Counted from the first letter of the stretch, positions 8,425-18,724 are shown. The stretch is 64,000 bases of DNA from Nostocales cyanobacterium HT-58-2 (GCA_002163975.1 CP019636.1:3545001-3609000); one strand, 5' to 3'. Notes: generated from the letters alone by a model not told the origin. Numbers and translations: made by a program.

Positions 8425-11136
8425 ATGACAACAACTGTTAAGAATTTGTTGGAAACCGAATGGTACAGTCTCTCTCCTCGGGAAGTAGCACAGCATTTAG
8501 ATACTCATGTAGAAAATGGTCTAACCTCAAACGAGGCTGCTCAGCGACAGGAGCGTTTTGGTGCAAATCAACTGTCTAGCCAGGAACGAAAAAGCCCTTG
8601 GTTACGATTTCTTCTTCAATTTAATCAGCCTTTGTTGTACATCTTGCTGGTAGCTGGAGTCATCACAGCTTTACTCCAAGATTGGGTAGATGCTGGAGTG
8701 ATTTTTGCTGTCACACTGCTCAACGCAATTATTGGCTTTATCCAGGAATCCAAAGCCGAAAATGCGATCGCCGCTTTGGCAGAGATGACAACCACAGAGG
8801 CTTCTATCATCCGCAATGGTGAAAAATCACTTGTTCCCTCCAACGAGTTAGTACCAGGTGATTTAGTCTTGCTGTCCTCCGGTGACCGAGTCCCAGCAGA
8901 TTTGCGGCTTATCACAGTCCGGGACTTACAAGTTGACGAGTCAGCTTTAACTGGGGAATCTATTCCGGTTGAGAAAATAACTAAGTTGCTGAAAACAGAA
9001 GTCCCACTGGCAGAGCGAACGAATATGGCATATGCCGGCAGTTTGGTAACTTCTGGGCAGGGAAGTGGTCTTGTTGTGGCGACAGGTTCCTCCACTGAAA
9101 CAGGCAAAATCTCACAGTTGATTGATCAAAGTACAGGTCTAGAAACACCACTCACGCGTAAAATTCATAAATTCAGTCAAAAATTGCTTTACGTTATTCT
9201 CGTATTAGCCGCACTGACGTTTGCAGTTGGGGTAGCGCGAGGAGAATCCTGGGTTGATGGCTTTAAAGCAGCTGTCGCGTTAGTAGTCAGTGCGATTCCA
9301 GAAGGGTTACCTGCAATTATCACGATTACTTTGGCGATTGGCGTCTCCCGTATGGCTCGTCGCCATGCCATTGTTCGGAAATTGCCAGCTGTTGAAGCTT
9401 TAGGCAGTACAACTGTTATCTGTTCTGATAAAACTGGCACACTCACTGAAAACCAGATGACAGTTCAAGATATCTTTGTCAACGGCAAGCATTATGCAGT
9501 CACTGGTGTGGGTTATGCTGCTGACGGTGAAATTTTATTAGATGAACAGCCCGTTGATGTGAGGGACAATTCGGCTTTATATGAATGCTTAGTAGCAGGA
9601 GTCTTGTGCAATGATGCTCACCTCCAAGAACAAGACGGACAAGCTAAGGTGGCTGGAGATCCAACAGAAGGAGCGTTGATTGTTGTTGCTCGTAAAGTAG
9701 GGTTGAACCAGTCAACTCTTGAGCAGGAAATGCCTAGAGTGGATGCTATTCCATTTGAATCTCAATTTCAATACATGGCGACTTTGCACGAAACCAATTC
9801 AGGCAAGGTTATCTATCTTAAGGGCTCAGTGGAAGCAATTGTTCATCGCTGCCATCAGATGCTTGACGCGCAGGCAGAACTCACACCCTTAGACCCCAAA
9901 CAGATAGAGCAACAAGCAAATGCAATGGCACAAAAAGGTTTACGGGTGCTAGCTTTTGCCAAAAAACCTGTGAGAAATAACCAGCATTTTCTAGATCATT
10001 CTGATATCAATAATCAACTGATTTTTCTGGGTTTACAAGGTATGATTGACCCCCCTCGACCTGAAGCAATCAGTGCGGTGAAAGCCTGCCATGCTGCGGG
10101 GATTCAGGTGAAGATGATTACAGGAGATCATGCCTTGACTGCCGCTGTGATCGCTCAAAAAATAAGTATAATAAAATACTCAAATTTACGTATTTTTACA
10201 GGACAAGAACTGGCTCAGATGAATGAGCAGGAACTTACTCAGGCTGTAGAAGATAGCATGGTTTTTGCGCGTGTTGCACCGGAACAGAAACTGCGGCTGG
10301 TTGAAGCTCTCCAATCGAAAGGCGAAATCGTGGCAATGACGGGTGATGGTGTCAATGATGCTCCCGCTCTCCGTCAAGCAGATATTGGTATTGCTATGGG
10401 GATGGCTGGGACTGAAGTTGCTAAGGAAGCAGCTGACATGATTTTGACTGATGATAATTTTGCCTCAATAGAAGCTGCCGTTGAAGAAGGTCGGACAATT
10501 TACCAAAATTTGCTCAAGGCGATCGCCTTTATTTTACCGATTAACGGCGGGGAATCCATGACGATTTTGATTGGTATGTTGTTTGCAGCAACCCTGCCTA
10601 TTCTACCTGTGCAAATACTGTGGCTAAATATGGTAAGTTCTGTTGCCCTCTCCTTACCATTAGCCTTTGAGCCTAGATCTCCCAAAGTTATGGGTTTACC
10701 CCCACGCAATCCCAGTGAACCTCTACTTTCAGGCAGTTTGCTCAAGCGCGTCTTGGTAGTTTCTATTTTTAATTGGATTATCATCTTTGGTATGTATGAA
10801 TGGATACTACAAACGACGGGGGATACAAATTTAGCCCGCACAATGGCAATTAATGCTTTAGTTGCAGCGGAAATCTTTTATCTATTAGGAATTAGCCGAT
10901 TCTTGCCGTCGGTTTTTGCTCAGTTTCAGGGAAAATCTCGATCTATTGCTTATGCAGCCGCAATTGGTATTGTCACTGTTGTGATTCTGCAAATTGTCTT
11001 TAGTCAGTGGAGCATTACGAATCAAGTATTCGATACAGCACCGCTGAGTTTAGCTCAAGCTTTAATTTGCATTGTCGCAGGCTTACCTATGATTGTTTTA
11101 GCTCTTTTGTTAAAGCGCTTTGCTCCTTTGGATTGA
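8425..11136 (+). CDS. P2-type cation-transporting ATPase (PacL/Ca2+-ATPase-like)
   Basis: 903-aa ion pump of the cytoplasmic membrane. It has the N-terminal cation-ATPase domain (EVAQHLDTHVENGLTSNEA), the TGES actuator motif, the PEGLP motif in M4 typical of Ca2+/Na+ pumps, the phosphorylation site CSDKTGTLTEN (Asp335), the KGSVE nucleotide-binding motif, and the hinge TGDGVNDAPALRQADIGIAMG. The M5-M6 region (NGGESMTILIGM, ILWLNMVSSVALSLPLAFEP) resembles calcium or sodium pumps; the exact ion is not certain. It lies 96 bp after one stress-protein gene and 118 bp before its paralogue on the same strand, probably forming a co-regulated group. Confidence 0.92.
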   Translation: MTTTVKNLLETEWYSLSPREVAQHLDTHVENGLTSNEAAQRQERFGANQLSSQERKSPWLRFLLQFNQPLLYILLVAGVITALLQDWVDAGVIFAVTLLNAIIGFIQESKAENAIAALAEMTTTEASIIRNGEKSLVPSNELVPGDLVLLSSGDRVPADLRLITVRDLQVDESALTGESIPVEKITKLLKTEVPLAERTNMAYAGSLVTSGQGSGLVVATGSSTETGKISQLIDQSTGLETPLTRKIHKFSQKLLYVILVLAALTFAVGVARGESWVDGFKAAVALVVSAIPEGLPAIITITLAIGVSRMARRHAIVRKLPAVEALGSTTVICSDKTGTLTENQMTVQDIFVNGKHYAVTGVGYAADGEILLDEQPVDVRDNSALYECLVAGVLCNDAHLQEQDGQAKVAGDPTEGALIVVARKVGLNQSTLEQEMPRVDAIPFESQFQYMATLHETNSGKVIYLKGSVEAIVHRCHQMLDAQAELTPLDPKQIEQQANAMAQKGLRVLAFAKKPVRNNQHFLDHSDINNQLIFLGLQGMIDPPRPEAISAVKACHAAGIQVKMITGDHALTAAVIAQKISIIKYSNLRIFTGQELAQMNEQELTQAVEDSMVFARVAPEQKLRLVEALQSKGEIVAMTGDGVNDAPALRQADIGIAMGMAGTEVAKEAADMILTDDNFASIEAAVEEGRTIYQNLLKAIAFILPINGGESMTILIGMLFAATLPILPVQILWLNMVSSVALSLPLAFEPRSPKVMGLPPRNPSEPLLSGSLLKRVLVVSIFNWIIIFGMYEWILQTTGDTNLARTMAINALVAAEIFYLLGISRFLPSVFAQFQGKSRSIAYAAAIGIVTVVILQIVFSQWSITNQVFDTAPLSLAQALICIVAGLPMIVLALLLKRFAPLD

Positions 11137-11254
11137 GCAGGATAAAAGAGCGGTAAGTACTATCACTTTCTATTCACATTTGTTGTCAAAACTGGAGATA
11201 AATCAGGTAAAGGCAGCAGCCTTTACGGTTCATCAGTTCTTTTTGAAAGGTAAA

Positions 11255-11785
11255 ATGGCTTCCAATCTACTCCAGCACGCCGTTGGCATATTTCCCAGCC
11301 GTAGAAGTGTGCTACAGGCGCTCAATGAATTGAGCAGTAGTGGCTTTGCGATGGAGAAAGTCTCTATTATCACTCAAAAAACCAAAATAGATGAGCAATC
11401 TGACAGCATGAGTGAACCTGCTCTCACTCCACCTGAAGGTGCAGTTGCGGGTGCGATGGCTGGTGCTACGACAGGAGGTTCACTTGCCTTAGTTGGGGGT
11501 TTGGCTGCTTTGCTCATTCCTGGAATTGGTCTGGCGGTAGCAGCAGAATCTATTCTACTCATCCTTTTAGGCACTGGAGCGAGTGCTGCTGCTGGTGGTC
11601 TTGTGGGCGCACTACGGGGTTGGTTTGTTCCTAAAGAAGCTGCCCAACTCTATAACGAGCGAGTCTTCCAAGGTCATTATTTGATGATGCTAGAAGGCAC
11701 AAAGAAAGATATTTGTCATGCTGAAGTGATTCTAACCCGCTGTGGTATTCAGCAGTGGCGTGTTTTTGACATTCCTTTGAATTGA
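11255..11785 (+). CDS. Glycine-zipper stress protein, paralogue of the 7813 gene
   Basis: 176 aa from the ATG at 11255, which follows a GAAAGG ribosome site. A longer frame from 11120 exists, but its extra 45 residues overlap the ATPase end and do not match the paralogue. It shares the order N-terminal YflT-like domain (AVGIFPSRRSVLQALNEL), glycine-rich hydrophobic core, and a C-terminus ending in RCGIQQWRVFDI; the paralogue ends QCGIQNWRVSDI. The 3' end overlaps the convergent gene at 11732 by 54 bp. The upstream sequence shares spaced motifs with the first copy, so gene and leader seem to have been duplicated together. Confidence 0.85.
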   Translation: MASNLLQHAVGIFPSRRSVLQALNELSSSGFAMEKVSIITQKTKIDEQSDSMSEPALTPPEGAVAGAMAGATTGGSLALVGGLAALLIPGIGLAVAAESILLILLGTGASAAAGGLVGALRGWFVPKEAAQLYNERVFQGHYLMMLEGTKKDICHAEVILTRCGIQQWRVFDIPLN

Positions 11786-12559
11786 AGCAATTGAATATTG
11801 ATTCGGTAACAAAGCTTTTGATTTTTTGGCTGAACTACGAAGAACTAGGCGATCGCCCATAACTTCAACGTCTTCTACCTCTACAGGTAAATTCTTCAAT
11901 TCCCTTGAAACTTGTTGGTTCAGGCTTTTTTCAGAAAGCCCAAAACGTTGAGATATATCGGAGAGAGTAAAGCTGAGATTACCAAACTTAATACGGGTTG
12001 TATCATCCAAACTCACTTGTTTATTGTGTATACTAGGTTTTCCTTCAACTTCTATATATACAGGGCGATATCTTAAGATTGGCACAGTCGATAGTAATTT
12101 TGAGATTGCCGCTTGTTCTTCTGCTTGCAACTCGCTTAGGGGAATTGTTCTTAAATCTATCACGGCACCTGCGGAGATTTTGCCATCTTGAATTTGAGTA
12201 TTTGTACTAACAACTGCTTGAGCAAGTCGGCTTTTGTCAGTCGTTTTAGCAATTCCTGAAACAATAAGTGCATTCACCTCATTAGCATCTAGTTGCACTT
12301 CACCTTTAGCATTTGAGCCTTTAAGATTGTCAGCAATTTTACTCAAGACTTGCTGTTGTGATGGTTGAATTTGGGTTTGAGGTTGGTCACTTATAGAAAA
12401 TTGGTTTGCTGTTGTCGGTGAATTTGTGTACCAAGAAGGTAACTGAGTGACTTGTTGCCAAAAGAAGAAAATAGCACCAATACCGCCAATGGCACAGCAT
12501 AAGAGTAATAAAAGTCGCTTGAACATGACCAAATTCCCATCTGAGCTTTTGGGTTTCAT
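11732..12559 (-). CDS. Membrane-anchored conserved hypothetical protein
   Basis: 275 aa, or 264 from the internal ATG at 12526, which has the better ribosome site (GGGA). An N-terminal hydrophobic helix (LLLLLCCAIGGIGAIFFFW) is followed by a Gln/Ser/Thr-rich linker and a soluble domain with alternating beta-like segments (GEVQLDANEVNALIVSGI, DGKISAGAVIDLRTIPL, VEVEDVEVMGDRLVLR). This layout fits a periplasmic lipid- or ligand-binding fold on a membrane anchor, but I cannot name the family. Its 3' end overlaps the opposing stress-protein gene by 54 bp. Confidence 0.7.
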   Translation of the reverse strand: MKPKSSDGNLVMFKRLLLLLCCAIGGIGAIFFFWQQVTQLPSWYTNSPTTANQFSISDQPQTQIQPSQQQVLSKIADNLKGSNAKGEVQLDANEVNALIVSGIAKTTDKSRLAQAVVSTNTQIQDGKISAGAVIDLRTIPLSELQAEEQAAISKLLSTVPILRYRPVYIEVEGKPSIHNKQVSLDDTTRIKFGNLSFTLSDISQRFGLSEKSLNQQVSRELKNLPVEVEDVEVMGDRLVLRSSAKKSKALLPNQYSIASIQRNVKNTPLLNTTAG

Positions 12560-12739
12560 CGTTTATATATACATTTCCCACAACTTTGCGTCCAGGTTCA
12601 CCCAGATGTCTTAGCAAGCGTGAGAACTACCTAGTGGACGATTTGTACAGTCTTTGTTTCATTTAATTATTGGCATAGGCTTTTTTTGAAGCAATTAGTT
12701 CAGAATAAAGAGCAGAACATTGCTTGGTGCTCTTTATTC

Positions 12740-13531
12740 ATGCTGCATCGTTTCACTCAACAGGGACTCATTTGCATCACTCAACCAAATCATGCTTGGC
12801 TTTCAGGTCAATTAGCACACCTATGGGGTAATGAACAGTTTGGTCAGTTCGCGCCAAAACAAGAAGTTTGCCTGGCTGCAGAACAACATGACATTGGTTG
12901 GCTTTTCTGGGAACAAGCTCCCACGCTGAATCCACAGACTGGCTACCCCCATAACTTTATGGAACTGTCAACACAAGTCCATATAAACATTTGGTCGGGT
13001 GCTAAACAACTCGCACTTCCTTTTGGTAGATATGCCACACTACTGATCTCACTTCATGGAACAGGATTATATGAAAGATTTACGAGTTGGCAGAACTCAC
13101 CAACCTCCTCTCAAATTGTGCAAGATTTCTTCAAGCGCGATTATACCTTCCAGGAAGAACTGATTGTGTGTCTCAAAAAGGACGCACACTATAGACCTTA
13201 CACACCACCAGAAATCATTGAGCGCAATAGAAAGCTAGTAGCCACATGGGACACTCTATCTATCATTTTATGTCAAGGATTAAGTTCTGAAGCGCACGTT
13301 TCTAAGGTACCAACAATTGACGGTGAAACTACACTCAAATTGACTTTGCAAGAGGTTAAAGATAATCATGATCAAGTAGCAGTATCTCCTTGGCCTTTTC
13401 AACAGAGTGAGGTAGATCTGATCTATGAAGGACGGCTGCTGCGACAGACTTTTGATAGTGAAAAAGCAATGCGAGAGGCTTTGATGGGTAATTGTGGAGT
13501 GACCCTAAAAACGACTTTGAAACCAGAGTAG
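12740..13531 (+). CDS. DUF3891 family protein
   Basis: 263 aa from the ATG at 12740. A TTG frame begins at 12686, but the family normally starts with the segment seen here (MLHRFTQQGLICITQPNHAWLSG). HD-like histidine motifs are visible: an AEQHDIGW segment, YPHNF, and ISLHG(T)GLY. They resemble metal-binding HD-hydrolase positions, so a phosphohydrolase activity is possible but undemonstrated for the family. It is a single gene divergent from 11732-12559 and convergent with the reductase at 13539. Confidence 0.75.
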   Translation: MLHRFTQQGLICITQPNHAWLSGQLAHLWGNEQFGQFAPKQEVCLAAEQHDIGWLFWEQAPTLNPQTGYPHNFMELSTQVHINIWSGAKQLALPFGRYATLLISLHGTGLYERFTSWQNSPTSSQIVQDFFKRDYTFQEELIVCLKKDAHYRPYTPPEIIERNRKLVATWDTLSIILCQGLSSEAHVSKVPTIDGETTLKLTLQEVKDNHDQVAVSPWPFQQSEVDLIYEGRLLRQTFDSEKAMREALMGNCGVTLKTTLKPE

Positions 13532-13538
13532 GAAATTT

Positions 13539-14603
13539 TTACACAGGATTTGCTTCCTTACCCATATTGTGACGACTATGTGGTTCTTTAAGAAATATCG
13601 GATCAGGACCGGAGGGGATAATACCGCCAGGATTAAGTGGAAACAGATTTCCATAGTAGTCTTGCTTTACACTCTCAAGGTCGCAGGTGTCAGCAACACC
13701 AGGGATCTGATATAGATCACGTAGGTAAGCTCCTAGGTTTTGATAGTCCTGGATTCTTTTACGGTTGCACTTAAAAAGTCCATAGTACACAGCATCAAAG
13801 CGAAATAATGTTGTGAACAAACGAACATCCGCCAGTGTTAGAGTATTTCCACACAAGAATCGACTGGTGTTAAGCGCCATGTCAATTTCATCTAGAGTGG
13901 TGAACAGCTCATGGCAAACTTTGTCATAAGCTTCCTGTGTTTGGGCAAAGCCGCAGCGATACACGCCGTTGTTCACACTGGTGTAAATTTTCTCATTCCA
14001 TTGGTCAATTTTCTCTTTGAGTTCCTGTGGGTAAAGGTCTAGGGTAGAATTTTTAGCGAACTCATTCAACTGTGAGTTCAGCATGACAATAATCTCTGCA
14101 CTTTCGTTGTTAACAATAGTCTTCGTCTGCTTGTCCCATAAAACTGGAACTGTAAAGCGTCCACCATAGCCAGGTTCTGCTTGCTCATACAATTCAGCAA
14201 GCGTGCGACAACCTTCATATTCCTGATTGAAGATCCAACCTCCTTCAATGGGAGAAGGCGACACAATTGTTACTGATACTGCTTCTTCAAGTCCTTTGAG
14301 TGCTCGAACAACAAGAGTACGATGAGCCCAAGGACAACTGAACCCGACGATGAGATTGTAGCGTCCTGCGGCTGGTTGGTATAGATTGCTTTCCTGTGTC
14401 CCGATGAAGTTTCGGAATTGGCTACTGGGTCGAATGTACTCTCCTAACTTGTTGCGGGGTGCTAGTTTCGACATCATCATATGCCAAAGAGTTGTCCAAA
14501 CGAACTTTCCCAGCCTAATAACAAGCTTCGGAGGTAGTGATCGACCTCTCTTATTTCTTAATTTTTTGTCTGTTACTGGTGAAGAGGTATCTTGTTGTGA
14601 CAT
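13539..14603 (-). CDS. Glutathionyl-hydroquinone reductase (Xi-class GST, YqjG-like)
   Basis: 354-aa cytosolic enzyme that reduces glutathionyl-hydroquinones using glutathione. The thioredoxin-like N-domain carries the signature CPWAHR with catalytic Cys90, followed by GGWIFNQEY and a substrate-pocket region with VPVLWDKQTKTIVNNESAEI. The C-terminal all-helical GST domain includes FLCGNTLTLADVRLFTTLFRFD. Length and motifs fit the Xi class well. The first 55 residues, basic and hydrophobic, are longer than in most relatives. It has no operon partner. Confidence 0.88.
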   Translation of the reverse strand: MSQQDTSSPVTDKKLRNKRGRSLPPKLVIRLGKFVWTTLWHMMMSKLAPRNKLGEYIRPSSQFRNFIGTQESNLYQPAAGRYNLIVGFSCPWAHRTLVVRALKGLEEAVSVTIVSPSPIEGGWIFNQEYEGCRTLAELYEQAEPGYGGRFTVPVLWDKQTKTIVNNESAEIIVMLNSQLNEFAKNSTLDLYPQELKEKIDQWNEKIYTSVNNGVYRCGFAQTQEAYDKVCHELFTTLDEIDMALNTSRFLCGNTLTLADVRLFTTLFRFDAVYYGLFKCNRKRIQDYQNLGAYLRDLYQIPGVADTCDLESVKQDYYGNLFPLNPGGIIPSGPDPIFLKEPHSRHNMGKEANPV

Positions 14604-15088
14604 AACACAAAATCGCCTTATACAGGAGAAAGTATGAGAATTGGCAATTTTTTAAATCAAAGTATTCGGTTGTACATATTTATCTAAGCTTTTGACTTGA
14701 CTTGCTGGAGCATACTAAGCTCAATTTTATCCCTTTATTCAAACCAGGCTCACTTTTTAGAGCGAACACTCCCTGCCATCGCGAAGCGTACCCTACATCC
14801 GACTCACTCCATGAGTCTTCTGAGCGAAACTTTGGGTGTATACGGGCCATCGCCAATGCTGCGTATACACTGAGATTCATCTCTTTCAATACCTTGGATT
14901 GTTACAATGTTACCCAAACTCACAAAAAGTTGAACTTTTGTTGCAGATTATTAAGCTTTAGCGTAATCTCAATCATTGTAAGTGAATACCTAAAGAGGAT
15001 TATTTCGGCTGGCTAGTCTTTACCCGTAAAATTCTCTCTTAACAGAACAAAGCCATACAGAACAAACTCATAGAGGCCACTAAGTGAG
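14604..15088. other. Intergenic spacer with hairpins
   Basis: 485 bp without a convincing gene; short frames here look random. Two inverted repeats stand out: GACTCA/TGAGTC near 14801-14817, and GTGTATAC (14836-14843) with GTATACAC (14863-14870), a perfect 8-bp stem around a 19-base loop. The segment between 14770 and 14870 has the gcgaagcgta flavour of dispersed cyanobacterial repeats. Confidence 0.4.
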
Positions 15089-16708
15089 ATGATATCTGGA
15101 CGATCTGGCAGGCGAACCTGGGCAAATCTACCGAGCAATCTTGCATCTAAGTATGTTCAATTTATTGTTCACCCAAAAGCTATTCTTCTTTTGCTAGGTG
15201 GTTTAGCAGGAGGAGTCACCTTAACGTTAAGTAGTTGTAGTTCTCAACCTAGTAGCATTACCATCTCTACTGGTATTGATGGTAGTTATTATAACCGCTT
15301 AGGCAAGCAAATTGCCAACTCTATCAAAGCAACAGTCAAAATCTCTGTTACGAATATTGCATCGCAAGGCTCTCAGGAAAACTTAAAACGCTTGCTCGAT
15401 CACCAAGTCGATTTTGCAATAGTACAGTTGGATGTTGCCAATGAAGCAATGCGCAAAGGACAGGTCAAAGCAGTTGCAATTTTAGCAAACGAATATGTTC
15501 ACATTATTACTCAAAAAGATTCTGGCTTAAAGACATTCGCTAACCTTGAGGGGAAGCGGGTTGCTATTGGTACTCTTGGTAGCGGGATAAGCTTTACTGC
15601 TAACCGATTGCTGAAAGCAAATCACATAAGTGTTCAACCAGATAACTCTGGCTTTGAGCAAGCATTCAGGAAACTTAAATTTCGACAGGTCGATGCAGTT
15701 ATTTACGTAGGAAGTCTAGGTGCAAGTCAAAATCTACGGCAACAATTTGTAAACAATCCTGACTTGAGACTACTTCCTATCGAACCTGCATTAATCAACC
15801 ACTTGACTGTTTTCGACCCCGGTTCATACCACAGTGCAACTCTACCTGTTGGAACTTATACATCGCGTCCACCCATTCCAAGCCAGCAATTACTGACTCT
15901 CTCAACTCCTACCGTTTTGGTCACTCGTCCTCAGATGAATCAGCAGGAGGTTGGGCTAGTCACTTGGTCTATTCTCTCCACTGCCCGTACTTATTCTCAG
16001 TTCTATCCTGCACTGCAAGACGAAGAGCCTAAAAATTTACTGAGAAAAGGGCTGTTTTACATACACTCAGCAGCAGACGAAGTTTTTGAACAAGGTGATC
16101 CCCGTATGGCGTTCATGCGATACTGGGAAAATAACAATGACTTGCAGTCTGGAGTTGTCATTTTAGGCACTACCAGTATTGTAGGATTACTATTGCGGCA
16201 GTGGCACAGACAAAAATCTAAGAAAATGGTGACTACAACTGCCAACCGGATTAATGAACTCAAATCATTGTTGCCAGAACATCCCCAGCAGGCATTGGAG
16301 GGTATTGAAGAACTGAGTCAAGAGCATCGGTTAATGTTCATTGAGGGCGCAGTGACAACGGAAGTTTATGAGCAACTGCGGCAAAAAACACAAACTTTTA
16401 CAGACCAGTGTCGTAGACTCTTTGAACAGCAACGCAAAAAATTTGTCATGGATACCCTCCTGCTGCTGGATGAATGGCAGGCAACGTTGCAGACTGATCC
16501 AGAGGCAGCACTACAAAAGCTTAGTTATATTAAGCAGCAATATCGACAGATGCTGCTAGCAGATCAGGTAGATATTGATGCATACATGGAACTGATGCAG
16601 TTAACTTTGATTTCACTTATGACATTAGTGCCGAAAAATTCTCATAATGGTAAGAATTATGCAAAAAATGACCAAACAATCGAAGTTAATGTGAATAATT
16701 TTGAATAA
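15089..16708 (+). CDS. TAXI-type substrate-binding protein with membrane and cytoplasmic C-terminal parts
   Basis: 539 aa. A signal segment with lipobox-like LSSC near residue 50 precedes a TAXI-family binding domain (ISTGIDGSYYNRLGKQIA, ANEYVHIITQKDSGLKTFANLEGKRVAIGTLGSG). Near residue 360 is a membrane helix (GVVILGTTSIVGLLLRQWH). The last 160 residues are highly charged and helical, with coiled-coil character and no signal for export, so they probably face the cytoplasm. TAXI proteins normally feed TRAP permeases, but none is encoded nearby. The architecture could serve sensing or docking to a distant permease; function unknown. Confidence 0.8.
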   Translation: MISGRSGRRTWANLPSNLASKYVQFIVHPKAILLLLGGLAGGVTLTLSSCSSQPSSITISTGIDGSYYNRLGKQIANSIKATVKISVTNIASQGSQENLKRLLDHQVDFAIVQLDVANEAMRKGQVKAVAILANEYVHIITQKDSGLKTFANLEGKRVAIGTLGSGISFTANRLLKANHISVQPDNSGFEQAFRKLKFRQVDAVIYVGSLGASQNLRQQFVNNPDLRLLPIEPALINHLTVFDPGSYHSATLPVGTYTSRPPIPSQQLLTLSTPTVLVTRPQMNQQEVGLVTWSILSTARTYSQFYPALQDEEPKNLLRKGLFYIHSAADEVFEQGDPRMAFMRYWENNNDLQSGVVILGTTSIVGLLLRQWHRQKSKKMVTTTANRINELKSLLPEHPQQALEGIEELSQEHRLMFIEGAVTTEVYEQLRQKTQTFTDQCRRLFEQQRKKFVMDTLLLLDEWQATLQTDPEAALQKLSYIKQQYRQMLLADQVDIDAYMELMQLTLISLMTLVPKNSHNGKNYAKNDQTIEVNVNNFE

Positions 16709-16746
16709 TTCGGTTGAAAGTTAGATATTTTGTCTTGCTCAACGTC

Positions 16747-18279
16747 TCATTGCATTCTATCAATAGTGCGATACTGTATTGCTTCAGCAACGTGTTGTGC
16801 TTTCAAAGCATCATCTCCCGCTAAATCTGCAATAGTTCGCGCTACTTTGAGAATGCGATCGCTTGCCCTTGCCGACAAACCTAATTTTCTAATTGCCCCT
16901 TCCAATAGGTTGCGACTGCTATCATCTAGCTTGCACCATTGCTGAAGATGACGGCTCTGCATTTGGGCATTACAACTGAGGTTTTGGTCATTTTTAAATC
17001 TACCGGATGCGTAGTCTCGTGCTTGTTGCACCCGTTCCCTCACTGTTGCTGATGATTCCCCTGTAGGTTGTTGGGTAATCTCTTCCGGTTTGAGTCGATT
17101 CACAGCAACTTGTAAATCAATTCTATCCATCAAGGGTCCTGAGAGTTTTGCCCAGTATTGCTCTCTTTGCCTTGGTGAACAAGTACATTGCTGAATCGTA
17201 TCGCCATAGTAACCGCAAGGACAGGGATTGGTACTCGCAACCAACGTAAACTGAGCCGGAAATATTACGGATTGTTTCGTTCGAGAAATTGTCACGTAGC
17301 CATCTTCCAAAGGCTGACGCAGGAATTCTAAAACATCTCTTTTAAATTCTGTTAACTCATCGAGAAAAAGAATACCTTTGTTTGATAAAGAAATTTCTCC
17401 TGGACGCGGAAAGCTTCCGCCGCCAACAAGAGAAGGACCAGAAGCTGAGTGGTGGGGACTGCGAAAAGGGCGATCGCGCACCAGTGATCCTCTATTTTTC
17501 AATAAACCTGCGACCGAGTGGATGCGAGTTACTTCAAGAGCTTCTGAGAATGACAAAGCAGGTAAAATACTTGGCAAACGCCGTGCCAGCATAGTTTTGC
17601 CACTACCAGGTGGTCCGACAAAGATTAAGTTATGTCCGCCAGCCGCCGCAATTTCTAAGGCACGACGAGCATGAGCCTGTCCTTTGACATCCTTCAAATC
17701 TGCTATTTGCATAGAAGTTGGGTGCAGTTTCTGTGGCGTATCATCTAACTGCACAGGTTTATAACGCCCTGGATTGTTCAAAAAATCAGTCACATCAGAC
17801 AAATTTTTGAAGCCATAAACTGCTAATCCCTCCACCACAGCAGCTTCTTGGGCATTATCAGCTGGAACCACTAAACCTGTAATTCCCATCTTTTGGGCAG
17901 TCGCAGCGATCGGCAATACACCTGCAACCGGACGAAGACTACCATCAAGAGACACCTCACCTAAGAACAGATAATCTCCCAACAAATAAGCACTGACTTG
18001 CTCAGAAGCCGCCAAAATTCCCACACTAATAGGCAAATCAAAACATGGACCTTCCTTACGTAAATCAGCTGGCGTCAAATTGATGACAATTTTTCGCATA
18101 GGAAAGGCAAAACCAGCATTCTTCAAGGTTGCCTTGACCCTTTCCCGTGCCTCTTGAATTGCTGCATCTGGTAATCCCAAAATGACAATTCCCGGCAAAC
18201 CTCCCGAAATATCCACTTCGACGCCCACTTTCACAGCGTCGATGCCGACAATTGACGCGCTCCAAACTCTGGCAAGCAT
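16747..18279 (-). CDS. yifB: YifB/ComM family Mg-chelatase-like AAA+ ATPase
   Basis: 510 aa. The N-terminal Lon-like domain (VDISGGLPGIVILGLPDAAIQEARERVKA split over the first 55 residues) is followed by a AAA+ domain with Walker A GPPGSGKTML, Walker B LFLDELTEF, and sensor residues in STNPCPCG. The C-terminal Mg-chelatase-like part ends in RTIDRM. ComM helicases drive branch migration when transformed DNA is integrated, so a role in natural transformation or recombination is likely. The gene is complete and ends 39 bp from the convergent TAXI gene. Confidence 0.93.
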   Translation of the reverse strand: MLARVWSASIVGIDAVKVGVEVDISGGLPGIVILGLPDAAIQEARERVKATLKNAGFAFPMRKIVINLTPADLRKEGPCFDLPISVGILAASEQVSAYLLGDYLFLGEVSLDGSLRPVAGVLPIAATAQKMGITGLVVPADNAQEAAVVEGLAVYGFKNLSDVTDFLNNPGRYKPVQLDDTPQKLHPTSMQIADLKDVKGQAHARRALEIAAAGGHNLIFVGPPGSGKTMLARRLPSILPALSFSEALEVTRIHSVAGLLKNRGSLVRDRPFRSPHHSASGPSLVGGGSFPRPGEISLSNKGILFLDELTEFKRDVLEFLRQPLEDGYVTISRTKQSVIFPAQFTLVASTNPCPCGYYGDTIQQCTCSPRQREQYWAKLSGPLMDRIDLQVAVNRLKPEEITQQPTGESSATVRERVQQARDYASGRFKNDQNLSCNAQMQSRHLQQWCKLDDSSRNLLEGAIRKLGLSARASDRILKVARTIADLAGDDALKAQHVAEAIQYRTIDRMQ

Positions 18280-18339
18280 GTGCTGAATGTTTCATCATGA
18301 ACACTAAACCTATAGAATCTGTAGCAGATCAAAAGGTAA

Positions 18340-18696
<357 letters not shown>

Positions 18697-18724
18697 GGGA
18701 AAAGTCAAGAGCACAAAGTTTTTG

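Noticed and set aside
11120..11254. Longer start for the second stress-protein gene
   Set aside because: The extra residues overlap the ATPase end and lack similarity to the paralogue; the ATG at 11255 has a ribosome site.
14680..15016. Overlapping short frames on both strands
   Set aside because: They cover hairpin-rich spacer DNA and translate to unrecognisable sequence.
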